From NCBI RefSeq assembly GCF_021018895.1, contig NC_079382.1:22032001-22096000 (forward strand): a DNA stretch of 64,000 nt. The letters run 5' to 3'. Both the position numbers and the translations under genes were made by a program. Below the pieces are notes generated by a model. It was not told where the DNA came from. It did not search any database and was given only the letters and a program-made list of their open reading frames with translations. This stretch comes from Seriola aureovittata. Its lineage: Eukaryota > Chordata > Actinopteri > Carangiformes > Carangidae. This document shows positions 1 to 13,063 of the stretch, one piece after another (the first letter of the stretch is position 1; each line of letters opens with the position of its first letter).

Positions 1-1669
1 TTTTATGCCTTACTATACTATGACTTTTTGGACTTTTTTATGCCTTACTATATTATGACATTTTAGGCCTTACTACACTATGACTTTTTTATGCCTTACT
101 ATACTATGACTTTTTTATGCCTTACTATATTATGACTTTTTTATGCCTTACTATATTATGACTTTTTTATGCCTTACTATACTATGACTTTTTGGACTTT
201 TTAATGCCTTACTATACTATGACTTTTTTATGCCTTACTATACTATGACTTTTTGGACTTTTTTATGCCTTACTATACTATGACTTTTTTATGCCTTACT
301 ATATTATGACTTTTTTATGCCTTACTATACTATGACTTTTTGGACTTTTTTATGCCTTACTATATTATGACATTTTATGCCTTACTACACTATGACTTTT
401 TTATGCCTTACTATACTATGACTTCTTTATGCCTTACTATACTATGACTTCTTTATGCCTTACTATACTATGACTTTTTGGACTTTTTTATGCCTTACTT
501 TACTATGACTTTTTTATGCCTTACTATATTATGACTTTTTTATGCCTTACTATACTATGACTTTTTGGACTTTTTTATGCCTTACTATACTATGACTTTT
601 TTATGCCTTACTATATTATGACTTTTTTATGCCTTACTATACTATGACTTTTTGGACTTTTTTATGCCTTACTATACTATGACTTTTTTATGCCTTACTA
701 TACTATGACTTTTTTATGCCTTACTATATTATGACTTTTTTATGCCTTACTATACTGTGACTTTTTATGCCTTACTATACTATGACTTTTTGGACTTTTT
801 TATGCCTTACTATACTATGACTTTTTTATGCCTTACTATATTATGACTTTTTAATGCCTTACTATATTATGACATTTTTTATGCCTTACTATACTATGAC
901 TTTTTGGACTTTTTTATGCCTTACTATATTATGACATTTTAGGCCTTACTACACTATGACTTTTTTATGCCTTACTATATTATGACTTTTTTATGCCTTA
1001 CTATATTATGACTTTTTTATGCCTTACTATACTATGACTTTTTTATGCCTTACTATACTATGACTTTTTGGACTTTTTTATGCCTTACTATACTATGACT
1101 TTTTTATGCCTTACTATATTATGACTTTTTTATGCCTTACTATATTATGACTTTTTTATGCCTTACTATACTATGACTTTTTGGACTTTTTAATGCCTTA
1201 CTATACTATGACTTTTTTATGCCTTACTATACTATGACTTTTTGGACTTTTTTATGCCTTACTATACTATGACTTTTTTATGCCTTACTATATTATGACT
1301 TTTTTATGCCTTACTATACTATGACTTTTTGGACTTTTTTATGCCTTACTATATTATGACATTTTATGCCTTACTACACTATGACTTTTTTATGCCTTAC
1401 TATACTATGACTTCTTTATGCCTTACTATACTATGACTTCTTTATGCCTTACTATACTATGACTTTTTGGACTTTTTTATGCCTTACTATACTATGACTT
1501 TTTTATGCCTTACTATATTATGACTTTTTTATGCCTTACTATACTATGACTTTTTGGACTTTTTTATGCCTTACTATACTATGACTTTTTTATGCCTTAC
1601 TATATTATGACTTTTTTATGCCTTACTATATTATGACTTTTTTATGCCTTACTATACTATGACTTTTTT

Positions 1670-1739
1670 ATGCCTTTCTATACAATGAAATCCTTCTCTA
1701 TACATTCAAAGCCATCCACAACCTCGCCCCCCCCTATCC
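1670..1739 (+). mobile_element. LINE-derived cassette in satellite, copy 1
   Basis: About 70 bp matches the 5' end of the LINE piece at 7445 (frame: LLYTFKAIHNLAPPY) and then jumps back to satellite at the shared TGC. Same left and right borders as the other three cassettes. Confidence 0.9.
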
Positions 1740-4290
1740 TGCCTTACTATACTATGACTTTTTGGACTTTTTTATGCCTTACTACACTATGACTTTTTTA
1801 TGCCTTACTATATTATGACTTTTTTATGCCTTACTATACTATGACTTTTTGGACTTTTTTATGCCTTACTATATTATGACATTTTATGCCTTACTACACT
1901 ATGACTTTTTTATGCCTTACTATATTATGACTTTTTTATGCCTTACTATACTATGACTTTTTAATGCCTTACTATACTATGACTTTTTTATGCCTTACTA
2001 TACTATGACTTTTTGGACTTTTTTATGCCTTACTATACTATGACTTTTTGGACTTTTTTATGCCTTACTATACTATGACTTTTTTATGCCTTACTATATT
2101 ATGACTTTTTTATGCCTTACTATACTATGACTTTTTTATGCCTTACTATACTATGACTTTTTGGACTTTTTTATGCCTTACTATACTATGACTTTTTTAT
2201 GCCTTACTATATTATGACTTTTTTATGCCTTACTATACTATGACTTTTTGGACTTTTTTATGCCTTACTATATTATGACATTTTATGCCTTACTATATTA
2301 TGACTTTTTTATGCCTTACTACACTATGACTTTTTTATGCCTTACTATATTATGACTTTTTTATGCCTTACTATATTATGACCTTTTATGTCTTACTATA
2401 CTATGACTTTTTGGACTTTTTAATGCCTTACTATACTATGACTTTTTTATGCCTTACTATACTATGACTTTTTGGACTTTTTTATGCCTTACTATACTAT
2501 GACTTTTTTATGCCTTACTATATTATGACTTTTTTATGCCTTACTATACTATGACTTTTTGGACTTTTTTATGCCTTACTATATACTATGACTTTTTTAT
2601 GCCTTACTACACTATGACTTTTTTATGCCTTACTATACTATGACTTCTTTATGCCTTACTATACTATGACTTCTTTATGCCTTACTATACTATGACTTTT
2701 TGGACTTTTTTATGCCTTACTATACTATGACTTTTTTATGCCTTACTATATTATGACTTTTTTATGCCTTACTATACTATGACTTTTTGGACTTTTTTAT
2801 GCCTTACTATACTATGACTTTTTTATGCCTTACTATATTATGACTTTTTTATGCCTTACTATACTATGACTTTTTGGACTTTTTTATGCCTTACTATACT
2901 ATGACTTTTTTATGCCTTACTATACTATGACTTTTTTATGCCTTACTATATTATGACTTTTTTATGCCTTACTATACTATGACTTTTTTATGCCTTACTA
3001 TACTATGACTTTTTGGACTTTTTTATGCCTTACTATACTATGACTTTTTTATGCCTTACTATATTATGACTTTTTAATGCCTTACTATATTATGACATTT
3101 TTTATGCCTTACTATACTATGACTTTTTGGACTTTTTTATGCCTTACTATATTATGACATTTTAGGCCTTACTACACTATGACTTTTTTATGCCTTACTA
3201 TATTATGACTTTTTTATGCCTTACTATATTATGACTTTTTTATGCCTTACTATACTATGACTTTTTTATGCCTTACTATACTATGACTTTTTGGACTTTT
3301 TTATGCCTTACTATACTATGACTTTTTTATGCCTTACTATATTATGACTTTTTTATGCCTTACTATATTATGACTTTTTTATGCCTTACTATACTATGAC
3401 TTTTTGGACTTTTTAATGCCTTACTATACTATGACTTTTTTATGCCTTACTATATTATGACTTTTTTGACTTTTTTATGCCTTACTATACTATGACTTTT
3501 TTATGCCTTACTATATTATGACTTTTTTATGCCTTACTATACTATGACTTTTTGGACTTTTTTATGCCTTACTATATTATGACATTTTATGCCTTACTAC
3601 ACTATGACTTTTTTATGCCTTACTATACTATGACTTCTTTATGCCTTACTATACTATGACTTCTTTATGCCTTACTATACTATGACTTTTTGGACTTTTT
3701 TATGCCTTACTATACTATGACTTTTTTATGCCTTACTATATTATGACTTTTTTATGCCTTACTATACTATGACTTTTTGGACTTTTTTATGCCTTACTAT
3801 ACTATGACTTTTTTATGCCTTACTATATTATGACTTTTTTATGCCTTACTATACTATGACTTTTTGGACTTTTTTATGCCTTACTATACTATGACTTTTT
3901 TATGCCTTACTATACTATGACTTTTTTATGCCTTACTATATTATGACTTTTTTATGCCTTACTATACTGTGACTTTTTATGCCTTACTATACTATGACTT
4001 TTTGGACTTTTTTATGCCTTACTATACTATGACTTTTTTATGCCTTACTATATTATGACTTTTTTATGCCTTACTATACTATGACTTTTTGGACTTTTTT
4101 ATGCCTTACTATACTATGACTTTTTTATGCCTTACTATATTATGACTTTTTTATGCCTTACTATACTATGACTTTTTGGACTTTTTTATGCCTTACTATA
4201 CTATGACTTTTTTATGCCTTACTATACTATGACTTTTTTATGCCTTACTATCTTATGACTTTTTTATGCCTTACTATATTATGACTTTTT

Positions 4291-4360
4291 ATGCCTTTCT
4301 ATACAATGAAATCCTTCTCTATACATTCAAAGCCATCCACAACCTCGCCCCCCCCTATCC
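4291..4360 (+). mobile_element. LINE-derived cassette in satellite, copy 2
   Basis: Same 70-bp cassette with identical borders and a C tract of the same length as copy 1, embedded in satellite monomers. Confidence 0.9.
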
Positions 4361-6360
4361 TGCCTTACTATACTATGACTTTTTGGACTTTTTTATGCCT
4401 TACTATACTATGACTTTTTTATGCCTTACTATATTATGACATTTTATGCCTTACTACACTATGACTTTTTTATGCCTTACTATATTATGACTTTTTTATG
4501 CCTTACTATATTATGACTTTTTATGCCTTACTATACTATGACTTTTTATGCCTTACTATACTATGACTTTTTGGACTTTTTATGCCTTACTATACTATGA
4601 CTTTTTATGCCTTACTATATTATGACTTTTTATGCCTTACTATATTATGACTTTTTATGCCTTACTATACTATGACTTTTTGGACTTTTTATGCCTTACT
4701 ATACTATGACTTTTTGGACTTTTTATGCCTTACTATACTATGACTTTTTATGCCTTACTATATTATGACTTTTTATGCCTTACTATACTATGACTTTTTG
4801 GACTTTTTATGCCTTACTATATTATGACTTTTTATGCCTTACTATACTATGACTTTTTGGACTTTTTTATGCCTTACTATACTATGACTTTTTTATGCCT
4901 TACTATACTATGACTTTTTTATGCCTTACTATATTATGACTTTTTTATGCCTTACTATACTATGACTTTTTATGCCTTACTATACTATGACTTTTTGGAC
5001 TTTTTATGCCTTACTATATTATGACATTTTATGCCTTACTACACTATGACTTTTTGGACTTTTTTATGCCTTACTATATTATGACATTTTATGCCTTACT
5101 ACACTATGACTTTTTTATGCCTTACTATACTATGACTTTTTTATGCCTTACTATACTATGACTTTTTGGACTTTTTATGCCTTACTATATTATGACTTTT
5201 TATGCCTTACTATATTATGACTTTTTATGCCTTACTATCTTATGACTTTTTATGCCTTACTATACTATGACTTTTTGGACTTTTTATGCCTTACTATACT
5301 ATGACTTTTTATGCCTTACTATATTATGACTTTTTATGCCTTACTATACTATGACTTTTTATGCCTTACTATACTATGACTTTTTGGACTTTTTATGCCT
5401 TACTATACTATGACTTTTTATGCCTTACTATATTATGACTTTTTATGCCTTACTATATTATGACTTTTTATGCCTTACTATACTATGACTTTTTGGACTT
5501 TTTATGCCTTACTATACTATGACTTTTTATGCCTTACTATATTATGACTTTTTATGCCTTACTATACTATGACTTTTTGGACTTTTTATGCCTTACTATA
5601 TTATGACATTTTATGCCTTACTACACTATGACTTTTTATGCCTTACTATACTATGACTTTTTATGCCTTACTATACTATGACTTTTTATGCCTTACTATA
5701 CTATGACTTTTTATGCCTTACTACACTATGACTTTTTATGCCTTACTATACTATGACTTTTTGGACTTTTTATGCCTTACTATATTATGACATTTTATGC
5801 CTTACTACACTATGACTTTTTTATGCCTTACTATATTATGACTTTTTATGCCTTACTATATTATGACTTTTTATGCCTTACTATACTATGACTTTTTATG
5901 CCTTACTATACTATGACTTTTTGGACTTTTTATGCCTTACTATACTATGACTGTTTTATGCCTTACTATATTATGACTTTTTATGCCTTACTATATTATG
6001 ACTTTTTATGCCTTACTATACTATGACTTTTTATGCCTTACCATACTATGACTTTTTATGCCTTACTATATTATGACTTTTTGGACTTTTTATGCCTTAC
6101 TATACTATGACTTTTTATGCCTTACTATATTATGACTTTTTATGCCTTACTATACTATGACTTTTTGGACTTTTTATGCCTTACTATACTATGACTTTTT
6201 ATGCCTTACTATATTATGACTTTTTATGCCTTACTATACTATGACTTTTTGGACTTTTTATGCCTTACTATACTATGACTTTTTATGCCTTACTATACTA
6301 TGACTTTTTATGCCTTACTATCTTATGACTTTTTATGCCTTACTATACTATGACTTTTTT

Positions 6361-6429
6361 ATGCCTTTCTATACAATGAAATCCTTCTCTATACATTCAA
6401 AGCCATCCACAACCTCGCCCCCCCTATCC
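6361..6429 (+). mobile_element. LINE-derived cassette in satellite, copy 3
   Basis: Same cassette with one C fewer in the C tract, again returning to satellite at CCTATCC|TGCC. Confidence 0.9.
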
Positions 6430-6781
6430 TGCCTTACTATACTATGACTTTTTGGACTTTTTATGCCTTACTATACTATGACTTTTTATGCCTTACTATA
6501 TTATGACTTTTTATGCCTTACTATACTATGACTTTTTATGCCTTACTATACTATGACTTTTTATGCCTTACTATACTATGACTTTTTGGACTTTTTATGC
6601 CTTACTATACTATGACTTTTTATGCCTTACTATATTATGACTTTTTATGCCTTACTATATTATGACTTTTTATGCCTTACTATACTATGACTTTTTGGAC
6701 TTTTTATGCCTTACTATACTATGACTTTTTATGCCTTACTATATTATGACTTTTTATGCCTTACTATATTATGACTTTTTT

Positions 6782-6850
6782 ATGCCTTTCTATACAATGA
6801 AATCCTTCTCTATACATTCAAAGCCATCCACAACCTCGCCCCCCCTATCC
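6782..6850 (+). mobile_element. LINE-derived cassette in satellite, copy 4
   Basis: Same cassette as copy 3, about 420 bp away from it; the pair probably duplicated together with the surrounding monomers. Confidence 0.9.
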
Positions 6851-7444
6851 TGCCTTACTATACTATGACTTTTTTATGCCTTACTATACTATGACTTTTT
6901 TATGCCTTACTATACTATGACTTTTTTATGCCTTACTATACTATGACTTTTTGGACTTTTTTATGCCTTACTATACTATGACTTTTTTATGCCTTACTAT
7001 ATTATGACTTTTTTATGCCTTACTATACTATGACTTTTTGGACTTTTTTATGCCTTACTATATTATGACATTTTATGCCTTACTACACTATGACTTTTTT
7101 ATGCCTTACTATATTATGACTTTTTTATGCCTTACTATATTATGACTTTTTTATGCCTTACTATACTATGACTTTTTGGACTTTTTTATGCCTTACTATA
7201 CTATGACTTTTTTATGCCTTACTATACTATGACTTTTTATGCCTTACTATATTATGACATTTTATGCCTTACTACACTATGACTTTTTTATGCCTTACTA
7301 TATTATGACTTTTTTATGCCTTACTACACTATGACTTTTTTATGCCTTACTATATTATGACTTTTTTATGCCTTACTATATTATGACTTTTTTATGCCTT
7401 ACTATATTATGACTTTTTTATGCCTTACTATACTATGACTTTTT

Positions 7445-7875
7445 ATGCCTTTCTATACAATGAAATCTTTCTCTATACATTCAAAGCCATCCACAACCTC
7501 GCCCCCCCCTATCTTGCTGATCTCCTCCGCATTACCACCCCCTCTTGTTCCCTCCGGTCTTCCTCTTCCCTTCACCTCTCTATGCCATCCGCCCGCCTCA
7601 GCACAATGGGGAGCAGAGCTTTCAGCCGCTCTGCTCCCCAACTCTGGAGCTCTCTCCCACCAGACATCCATAACATTGTTTCTTTACCCCAGTTCAAATC
7701 AAGACTCAAAACTCATCTGTTTCAATCTGCATATTCGCTGTAATTTCATTGTTTTCTTTTTAATTGTCTGTTGTTTTTATTATTTTTATTGTGTTTTTAA
7801 TCTTCTGTAAAGTGTCCTTGAGTGCTGTGAAAGGCGCTGCCAAATAAAATGTATTATTATTATTATTATTATTAA
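7445..7875 (+). mobile_element. L2-like LINE, 5'-truncated 3' end
   Basis: One frame reads FKAIHNLAPPYLADLLRITT, then MGSRAFSRSAPQLWSSLPPD and PQFKSRLKTHLFQSAYSL before a stop at about 7741. This is the typical C-terminal end of the reverse-transcriptase ORF of L2/CR1-type non-LTR retrotransposons. The 3' end (GTGAAAGGCGCTGCCAAATAAAATG followed by ATT repeats) is also typical of that clade. Only the last 430 bp is present, so it is not functional. Its 5' border is fused to a satellite monomer with which it shares about 18 of 22 bases. Confidence 0.88.
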
Positions 7876-7945
7876 TGACATTTTAATGCTTTATTATACT
7901 ATGCCATTTTATACCTTACTATAATATGACTTTTTATGTTTTTAT
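7876..7945 (+). repeat. decayed satellite monomers after the LINE
   Basis: Two to three diverged copies of the satellite monomer follow the ATT tail, so the LINE lies inside or at the edge of the satellite array. Confidence 0.75.
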
Positions 7946-8595
7946 GTCTTATTTTTGAAAACCTTTTAAGAAAAATGTCCAGGGGAACACAGGGAGTAAT
8001 ATCAAGTTCATGAGGTGACATCAACAAAACACCACAAAAAAAAAAGAAAGCAGAGACACTTGGCAAGTGTAACAGGAGCTGGTGTTTATTATCAGAATAA
8101 CACAAGTAACAAAAGGCAACAAACGACCAACATTAGGTTAAGGGATACAAAAAGGAATGTCTTGGTCTTTAAGACCAAAATAACAGACACACTATCTATA
8201 AAATAAACCTCAGGTAACCTGTACAGTTAAACAAAAAGACAATCGTTAACTCCCTGACTGGCCACAAAACATGATAAATAAGGTAAAAGAAAAGGGCAAA
8301 GTAATACTTCTGCTGCATTAAAAGAGCTTGCTTGCACAACAGAAACACTTCAATCAGCAAGGCCAGGACAGAATCGTAATCACAAGGCCTAAACAACCAC
8401 AGCAACAACACAACAAATAAATACACAGCTCGGTGGCCAAAAAGGGCCAAAACACCAGTTCTGGGAGATTCATATAGATGTCCACTGATGAGGAAGTGGC
8501 AACAGCTGACAGTCATCTGGCACAGGCTCCAGGTGAAATGGTTCAGGCATCCAATGAGCGAAAAAAGGGAAGGGCATGACGGACCTGCAACACAC
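7946..8595. other. unannotated spacer
   Basis: No gene or repeat family recognised. The sequence is A-rich with short open frames lacking coding character. Confidence 0.4.
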
Positions 8596-8642
8596 TTATG
8601 CCTTACTTTACTATGATGTTTTTATGCCTTACTATATTATTA
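8596..8642 (+). repeat. outlying satellite monomers
   Basis: Two monomers (ATGCCTTACTTTACTATGA and ATGCCTTACTATATTATTA) lie about 650 bp beyond the main array. Confidence 0.75.
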
Positions 8643-8957
8643 GTAAGAGAGAGAAACTGTTTCATCTCAACATACAGTTGTACTGTATCCAGCTTGTGTT
8701 TCCACAGGAGCATGATCAGCTGTGTGTGTGTAGGTCCATGTGATTTCCCTGCTGGAGGATTTTTTTCAGCCTCTATTCTCCTCTGCTGTTTTAGTGTTTG
8801 AACACAGTTGCAGTATTTGCAGGTCTCCTTTGAGATCTTTTACCTTAGATCACACGGATCCTCCCTCTGGTCTGATTCTCGTCTCTGTACACGTGCAGAG
8901 TTGCTGTAGCTGCATTTTCATTTTCTCACCTGCCTCATTTTTCTCTTTTTTTCATAG

Positions 8958-9041
8958 ATACAAAGACAGCTACTCTTTTCCAGGCCTGGCCAGTTAAGAA
9001 AATATATCGGCTTGGACGGCACCTGAGAATACAACTAAAAG
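8958..9041 (+). CDS. candidate penultimate exon of an unidentified plus-strand gene
   Basis: An 84-nt block has a strong T-rich acceptor (tctttttttcatag|AT) and a consensus donor (AAAAG|GTAAGA). One frame is open through it, TKTATLFQAWPVKKIYRLGR then HLRIQLK; the other two have stops. It leaves in phase 1 and is phase-compatible with 10957-11021. I do not recognise the peptide. In mammals IMPG1 lies tail-to-tail with MYO6, but nothing in the peptide supports naming it so. Confidence 0.3.
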
Positions 9042-9679
9042 GTAAGAAGGGCTTGCTGCCAGGAGCGAGGCTGCTCCGCTAAAATCCCTCATGTGCAATC
9101 ATGTGTTACTGTGTGCACACTCAGCAGGAGTGTTAGTGTGTAAGTTAGTGTTATCAGACGCTGCAGAGTAAACCACACAGTCTGCACCAGCGTGGCAATC
9201 CAGACCAAAAAACAAACACCTGCTTTTATCTTCCTGTGATCACTTCATTTAGACAAATTGCAGGGCTGTAATCTGCCCTGACAGTCTGAGGCCAAATTGG
9301 TTTAGAGCTGCAGTGTGTTTAGAGCTGACACTGAGCTGAACGGTGAGTAATTAAACATCCCAAAGGATGGAGGAGGACTTGAACGTCAGGACCATTTTGG
9401 AGCTAGAAAGGAGCCGTCAACGGGTAAACACCAGGATTTGTCCCAAGTCCACGTCTCATCTCGGGGTGATTAGTCTGCTCCTCTGTGATCCTCTTTTGGG
9501 GTCTGAGTCTCTGCTGAGCTGCGAGGGAGGTGCAGGACGTCTCACTGTGTTACTGCTCTGAACAAAAACATTCACATCTCATATTGAAAAGGTGGAGTTA
9601 AAACACAGTGATGCATCCACCTAAAACAAAATGAAATGTGGTCTCTGTGTTCTCTCTGCCCCGAATCACTCTTTGCACA
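9042..9679. other. unannotated (candidate intron)
   Basis: No convincing gene. A short frame at 9367-9423 (MEEDLNVRTILELERSRQR before GTAAAC) looks helix-like but has no credible acceptor. Confidence 0.35.
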
Positions 9680-10380
9680 TTAAAGGTCCCATATTTTACA
9701 CTTTACCTGTGTCTTAAGATGGTCCTTTATCAGTCCCACAGTGGGGAAATTTGCAGGGTTGCAGCAGCGAAGTGGACAGTACAAAGAAAAGAAAAACATT
9801 AAAATGTCAACATAAAATACTTAGAAGCAAGATAAAGGATGGATAATATCATTTGTACAATCAGATATTTAAATACAACAAAAATAGCAAGTCATGTGTG
9901 TTAATTATTATTACACATGGTGAGTTGTCAGTCTTGAAATGTTGATCCATCAGAAGATATAAAAACCATCTCAGTGTAGTTTTACATCTCCTCTCTCAGG
10001 CTTCTCTCTGGAGCTCTAGTAACAACAGGTCAGTCAGCCAATCAGAAGAGAGGAGGCTCTGAGCCTCTCTTCTGATTGGCTGACTGTTTTCTGAGTGATC
10101 CAATACAAATATAGCAGCAAATATCAGGTAAAATACTCAGAGAAACCAAGGTTTGGATGGTGGGTCCAGGTGGGCGGGGCTTGGTGACTGCTTTGTTGTG
10201 ACATCACAAAGTTCCAGAAGTCCTGACGGCTGGTTTTAAGGCTCAGTTTCTGAATACAGGCTGTGTGCATTTCTCTGTGGACTGAGGCTTTGATACTTTC
10301 ACAGTATTAATATAGAAGCTAGAGCTGATCTATAATCACACTACACATGGACACAGACCTTTACACTGGAGGAACAGCTA
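9680..10380 (+). mobile_element. TTAA-flanked non-autonomous transposon, copy A with nested insert
   Basis: The first of three long copies of one family. It starts TTAAAGGTCCCATA and ends near CTTTACACTGGAGGAACAGC. It contains a near-perfect inverted repeat (AGCCAATCAGAAGAGAGGAG and its complement, about 10035-10082). Bases about 9712-9935 are absent from the copy at 20291 and are probably a later insertion carrying a fish repeat motif (CAGTCCCACAGTGGGGAAAT). No coding capacity. Confidence 0.8.
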
Positions 10381-10956
10381 AATAAGGGCAGGAAAGTTTA
10401 CATCTGAGGAAGTGAACACTGTTAGAGGAGGAAGGTGAAGTGCATCACTGAGAAAAATGAGACAAAGAGCACTGATAACATTTTATTTCACTGGTCTGTA
10501 AATCCCTAATAATTTCCAGGAAAGTAGTTTGTAATTTGGCGCTAATTATATCAAATCAGTGGCTGTTGTTAAAAGCTAGAGTAATGTCAGTGCACAGCAG
10601 ATTGCCTAAACATGCAGAAATGCTTGATTTCAGTGAGTGTCATACAACCTGGGTTTCCTACTTGTATTAGTTACAATAGCTGTAATAAACTGGAGTTATC
10701 CTCTAACATTCATCCACAATAGTGTTTTAGAGCATCTGAATTTCAGCAGTATCAAGAGTTCTCCTGTGAGAGATTGATTACAACTAGTGATCAGAATGGA
10801 TCCAGCAGAGAGATCCTGACTTGTACTCCCTCCACATCTTCAGTCAATATAGTACAAGACCTCTGTAAATCTGTGCTGTGTAGTGACAGGTAAACTGTCT
10901 TTGACATGTAAAATCGGTGGAATGCTCCTTTAATCTCGTTTCTTTTTCCTCTGCAG
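10381..10956. other. unannotated (candidate intron)
   Basis: No gene or clear repeat recognised. The segment ends in a pyrimidine-rich run before the candidate exon at 10957. Confidence 0.35.
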
Positions 10957-11021
10957 ACTGGATGAAACTGGACTCAGCAGCAGGAACCCGAGACTCGTCG
11001 AGGTCTCAGACGTTTGGTTAA
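10957..11021 (+). CDS. candidate terminal coding exon, plus-strand gene
   Basis: After a good acceptor (gtttctttttcctctgcag|AC) the frame set by 8958-9041 reads DWMKLDSAAGTRDSSRSQTF G and stops at TAA 11019-11021. A second frame stays open to about 11240 without a stop, so the reading frame is uncertain. If real, this is the 3' end of a gene converging on myo6. Product unknown. Confidence 0.28.
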
Positions 11022-11419
11022 AAATCAGAGACGATGTTGAGCCGAGGAGTTTTCAGGACAAACTCTTCACATCACACAACTTCCCTTCACGGGAAGACGG
11101 ACAATTAGGCCACTACAAAAAACTGTCACTCAGTCGTCGTCTTCTGCCGCCACGAGCAGCGAGACGACGGAGAGGAGCTCAGCAGACGATGTCGATCAGG
11201 TGGATATTGATCGACCCCGGACTGTTTTTGTACAACGTCTGCTGACTGAGTTTCTGTAGTGAATAGGTTTGTCTTTGTTAAAAATACTCAGGTTCTGCTG
11301 TGAAGTGAGAAGGAAACGATGTGACCTCACATCAGGGATCAGCTTTCATTGTTTAGGTCTGTTATGACTTTAAAGAGACTTTACAATACGCTTTTCAGAT
11401 GAGGTCAGTGAGACAGTTT

Positions 11420-11930
11420 GATGGCCATCTAAATCAATGGTTCACCACCTTTTTTGGCTTGTGACCCCTCAAATGAAGTGATAGCTACTTGTGACCAATC
11501 CCCACGGGACCTGAGTTGTGATTTTTCGTCTCAGATTGTTTGATTTGAAGGATTTTTTTAGAGGTGAAAATATCCAGTTTTACTAAAGAAAAAAGCTGAA
11601 ATTTGTCCTTATTATCCCGTTAATTATTTTGAACCAGGATGATGGGCATCAGCATCATCAGTGATAACAAGGACAATGCTAATATGCTGATGTTAAGCAG
11701 GTATAATGTTTGTCATGCTCACCATCTTAGCTTAGTGTGTTAGCATGTTAACAGTAGCACGAAAGACAAAGTGCAGCTGAGGCTGATGGGAATGTGGCAG
11801 GTATTTGGTCATAAACCAAAGTAATTGTAAAATTTAAAAACCTGATGGTGGCGCTAGAGGAAACGTCAGAGGATCATCAGAGTCAGTGGGATTCATCCTC
11901 TGGGGATCACGAATGTTTGTACAAAAGTTA
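11420..11930. repeat. old dispersed repeats
   Basis: Two degenerate fish repeat motifs are recognisable: a CACCTTTTTTGGCTTGTGAC type near 11440 and a CTGATGGTGGCGCTAGAGGA type near 11840. The latter recurs at about 25620-26480 and 53715-54050. Confidence 0.6.
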
Positions 11931-13063
11931 ATGTCAGCCGTGAGCGTGAAGGTTCAGTCTTGAAATGTTTTGTTTTCCTATTCCCAACTCACGGTCCACT
12001 TACTAGCTTTTTACAAAGCTTTCAGTCATATGACATGCTATTCATCAGGAGATGGAGTTTCCTCAGCCGTCATCGACGTGGCGGAAGAGCTACAGCTAAA
12101 TCACAGAACTTTAATATGACTGAAAGCTCAGGAAAACGCTGGCGAGTGAAACCCTTTTTTCTTTCTTATTTGGCTCATGAACCTTCCTGACACGATGAAA
12201 TCAGAGAACAGTGTCCCACTGTAAAAACAAAGAGGATCGTCAGCACTGTGTGTGTGAACGTTATGTGAGCTGGTCGGTCCCCGTCACATTTCTCTTGTAC
12301 AGTTGATGTAAATACTCGGTTGTAAATCGCTGCTCTTTTCTCGAGTCCGCAGAACTACTGATGTTTGTTGCTGCTTTTTGGCAGAAAAAAAACCCCCAAA
12401 AAAACCCAATGACTGTATTTGGACTTTTCTTGTTTAAGCTGTTACTGTCATTTATGTGAGTTTTACAATGAATAGTTGAAAATACAAACTTGTGTTGAAT
12501 AAGAGACGTCAGTTTTCTTCATGTTATTTAAAGGGTATTTTCCCAGATATTCAGCGTCACTTGCTTCAAACTGGAGTGAAAGAAGAAGCATAGAGGTGAG
12601 TGAAACATGGAATGCATTTATTCATCTGTTAGAGATCAGCGTTAGAAAAATGACAGTGGACAAAGGCAGTGCTTCCCGAGGAATGATTGTAATGTGTGGA
12701 GAGAAACAGATCGCAGCAAATGCAGAACATTTTCTTTTTACATCTCAGGAAATGATGTTAAAACCAACACTGAGGTCTTAATAGGGGAAAGCTCAGAGCG
12801 TGGTCCCTTTGCATTCGGCATTAACATGCAGACAGAGGTTTGGACAACGTATTCAGATCCAGTGTTTGTTGTTTCCGTGTGTTTCTGGCTGAATCCAACA
12901 AACTCTCTGCTCTACAACAAGGAATTCAATCTTTTCTGATGCGATTCAAGCCAAACTTTAAATTTTAAATTCATGACTTTGAACATGTAGCCCTATCTGA
13001 ACCTGAGCTGATCATATTTTGACAGTTTTTTTCTCTTTGTACTGGATGTATTTGATGTTACAG
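11931..13063. other. unannotated
   Basis: No recognised gene. If the candidate plus-strand gene ends at 11021, part of this may be its 3' UTR, but no canonical AATAAA was seen on the plus strand here. Confidence 0.35.

Larger units (their letters stand above)
1..7444. repeat. satellite array, 25-26 bp monomer
   Basis: About 7.4 kb is built from a monomer of the form ATGCCTTACTATACTATGAC followed by five or six Ts, with common TATATTATG and TACACTATG variants and an optional 8-bp extension containing GGAC. It begins before the window. Most monomers have six Ts, but from about 4515 to 6760 most have five, so blocks were homogenised separately. A marker pair (CTTCTTTATG in two adjacent monomers) recurs at about 422, 1411, 2644 and 3634, pointing to a higher-order unit of about 1.0-1.2 kb. 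Confidence 0.97.

Noticed and set aside
1..7444. CRISPR-like reading of the regular repeats
   Set aside because: The repeats are contiguous monomers without unique spacers, in a eukaryotic genome; this is a satellite.
7445..7810. Second plus-strand frame over the LINE
   Set aside because: It is an out-of-frame reading of the L2-like reverse-transcriptase end; the real frame is the one giving FKAIHNLAPPYLADLL.
9367..9423. Possible first exon MEEDLNVRTILELERSRQR
   Set aside because: The following GTAAAC is a plausible donor, but there is no credible acceptor or promoter and no compatible downstream exon.
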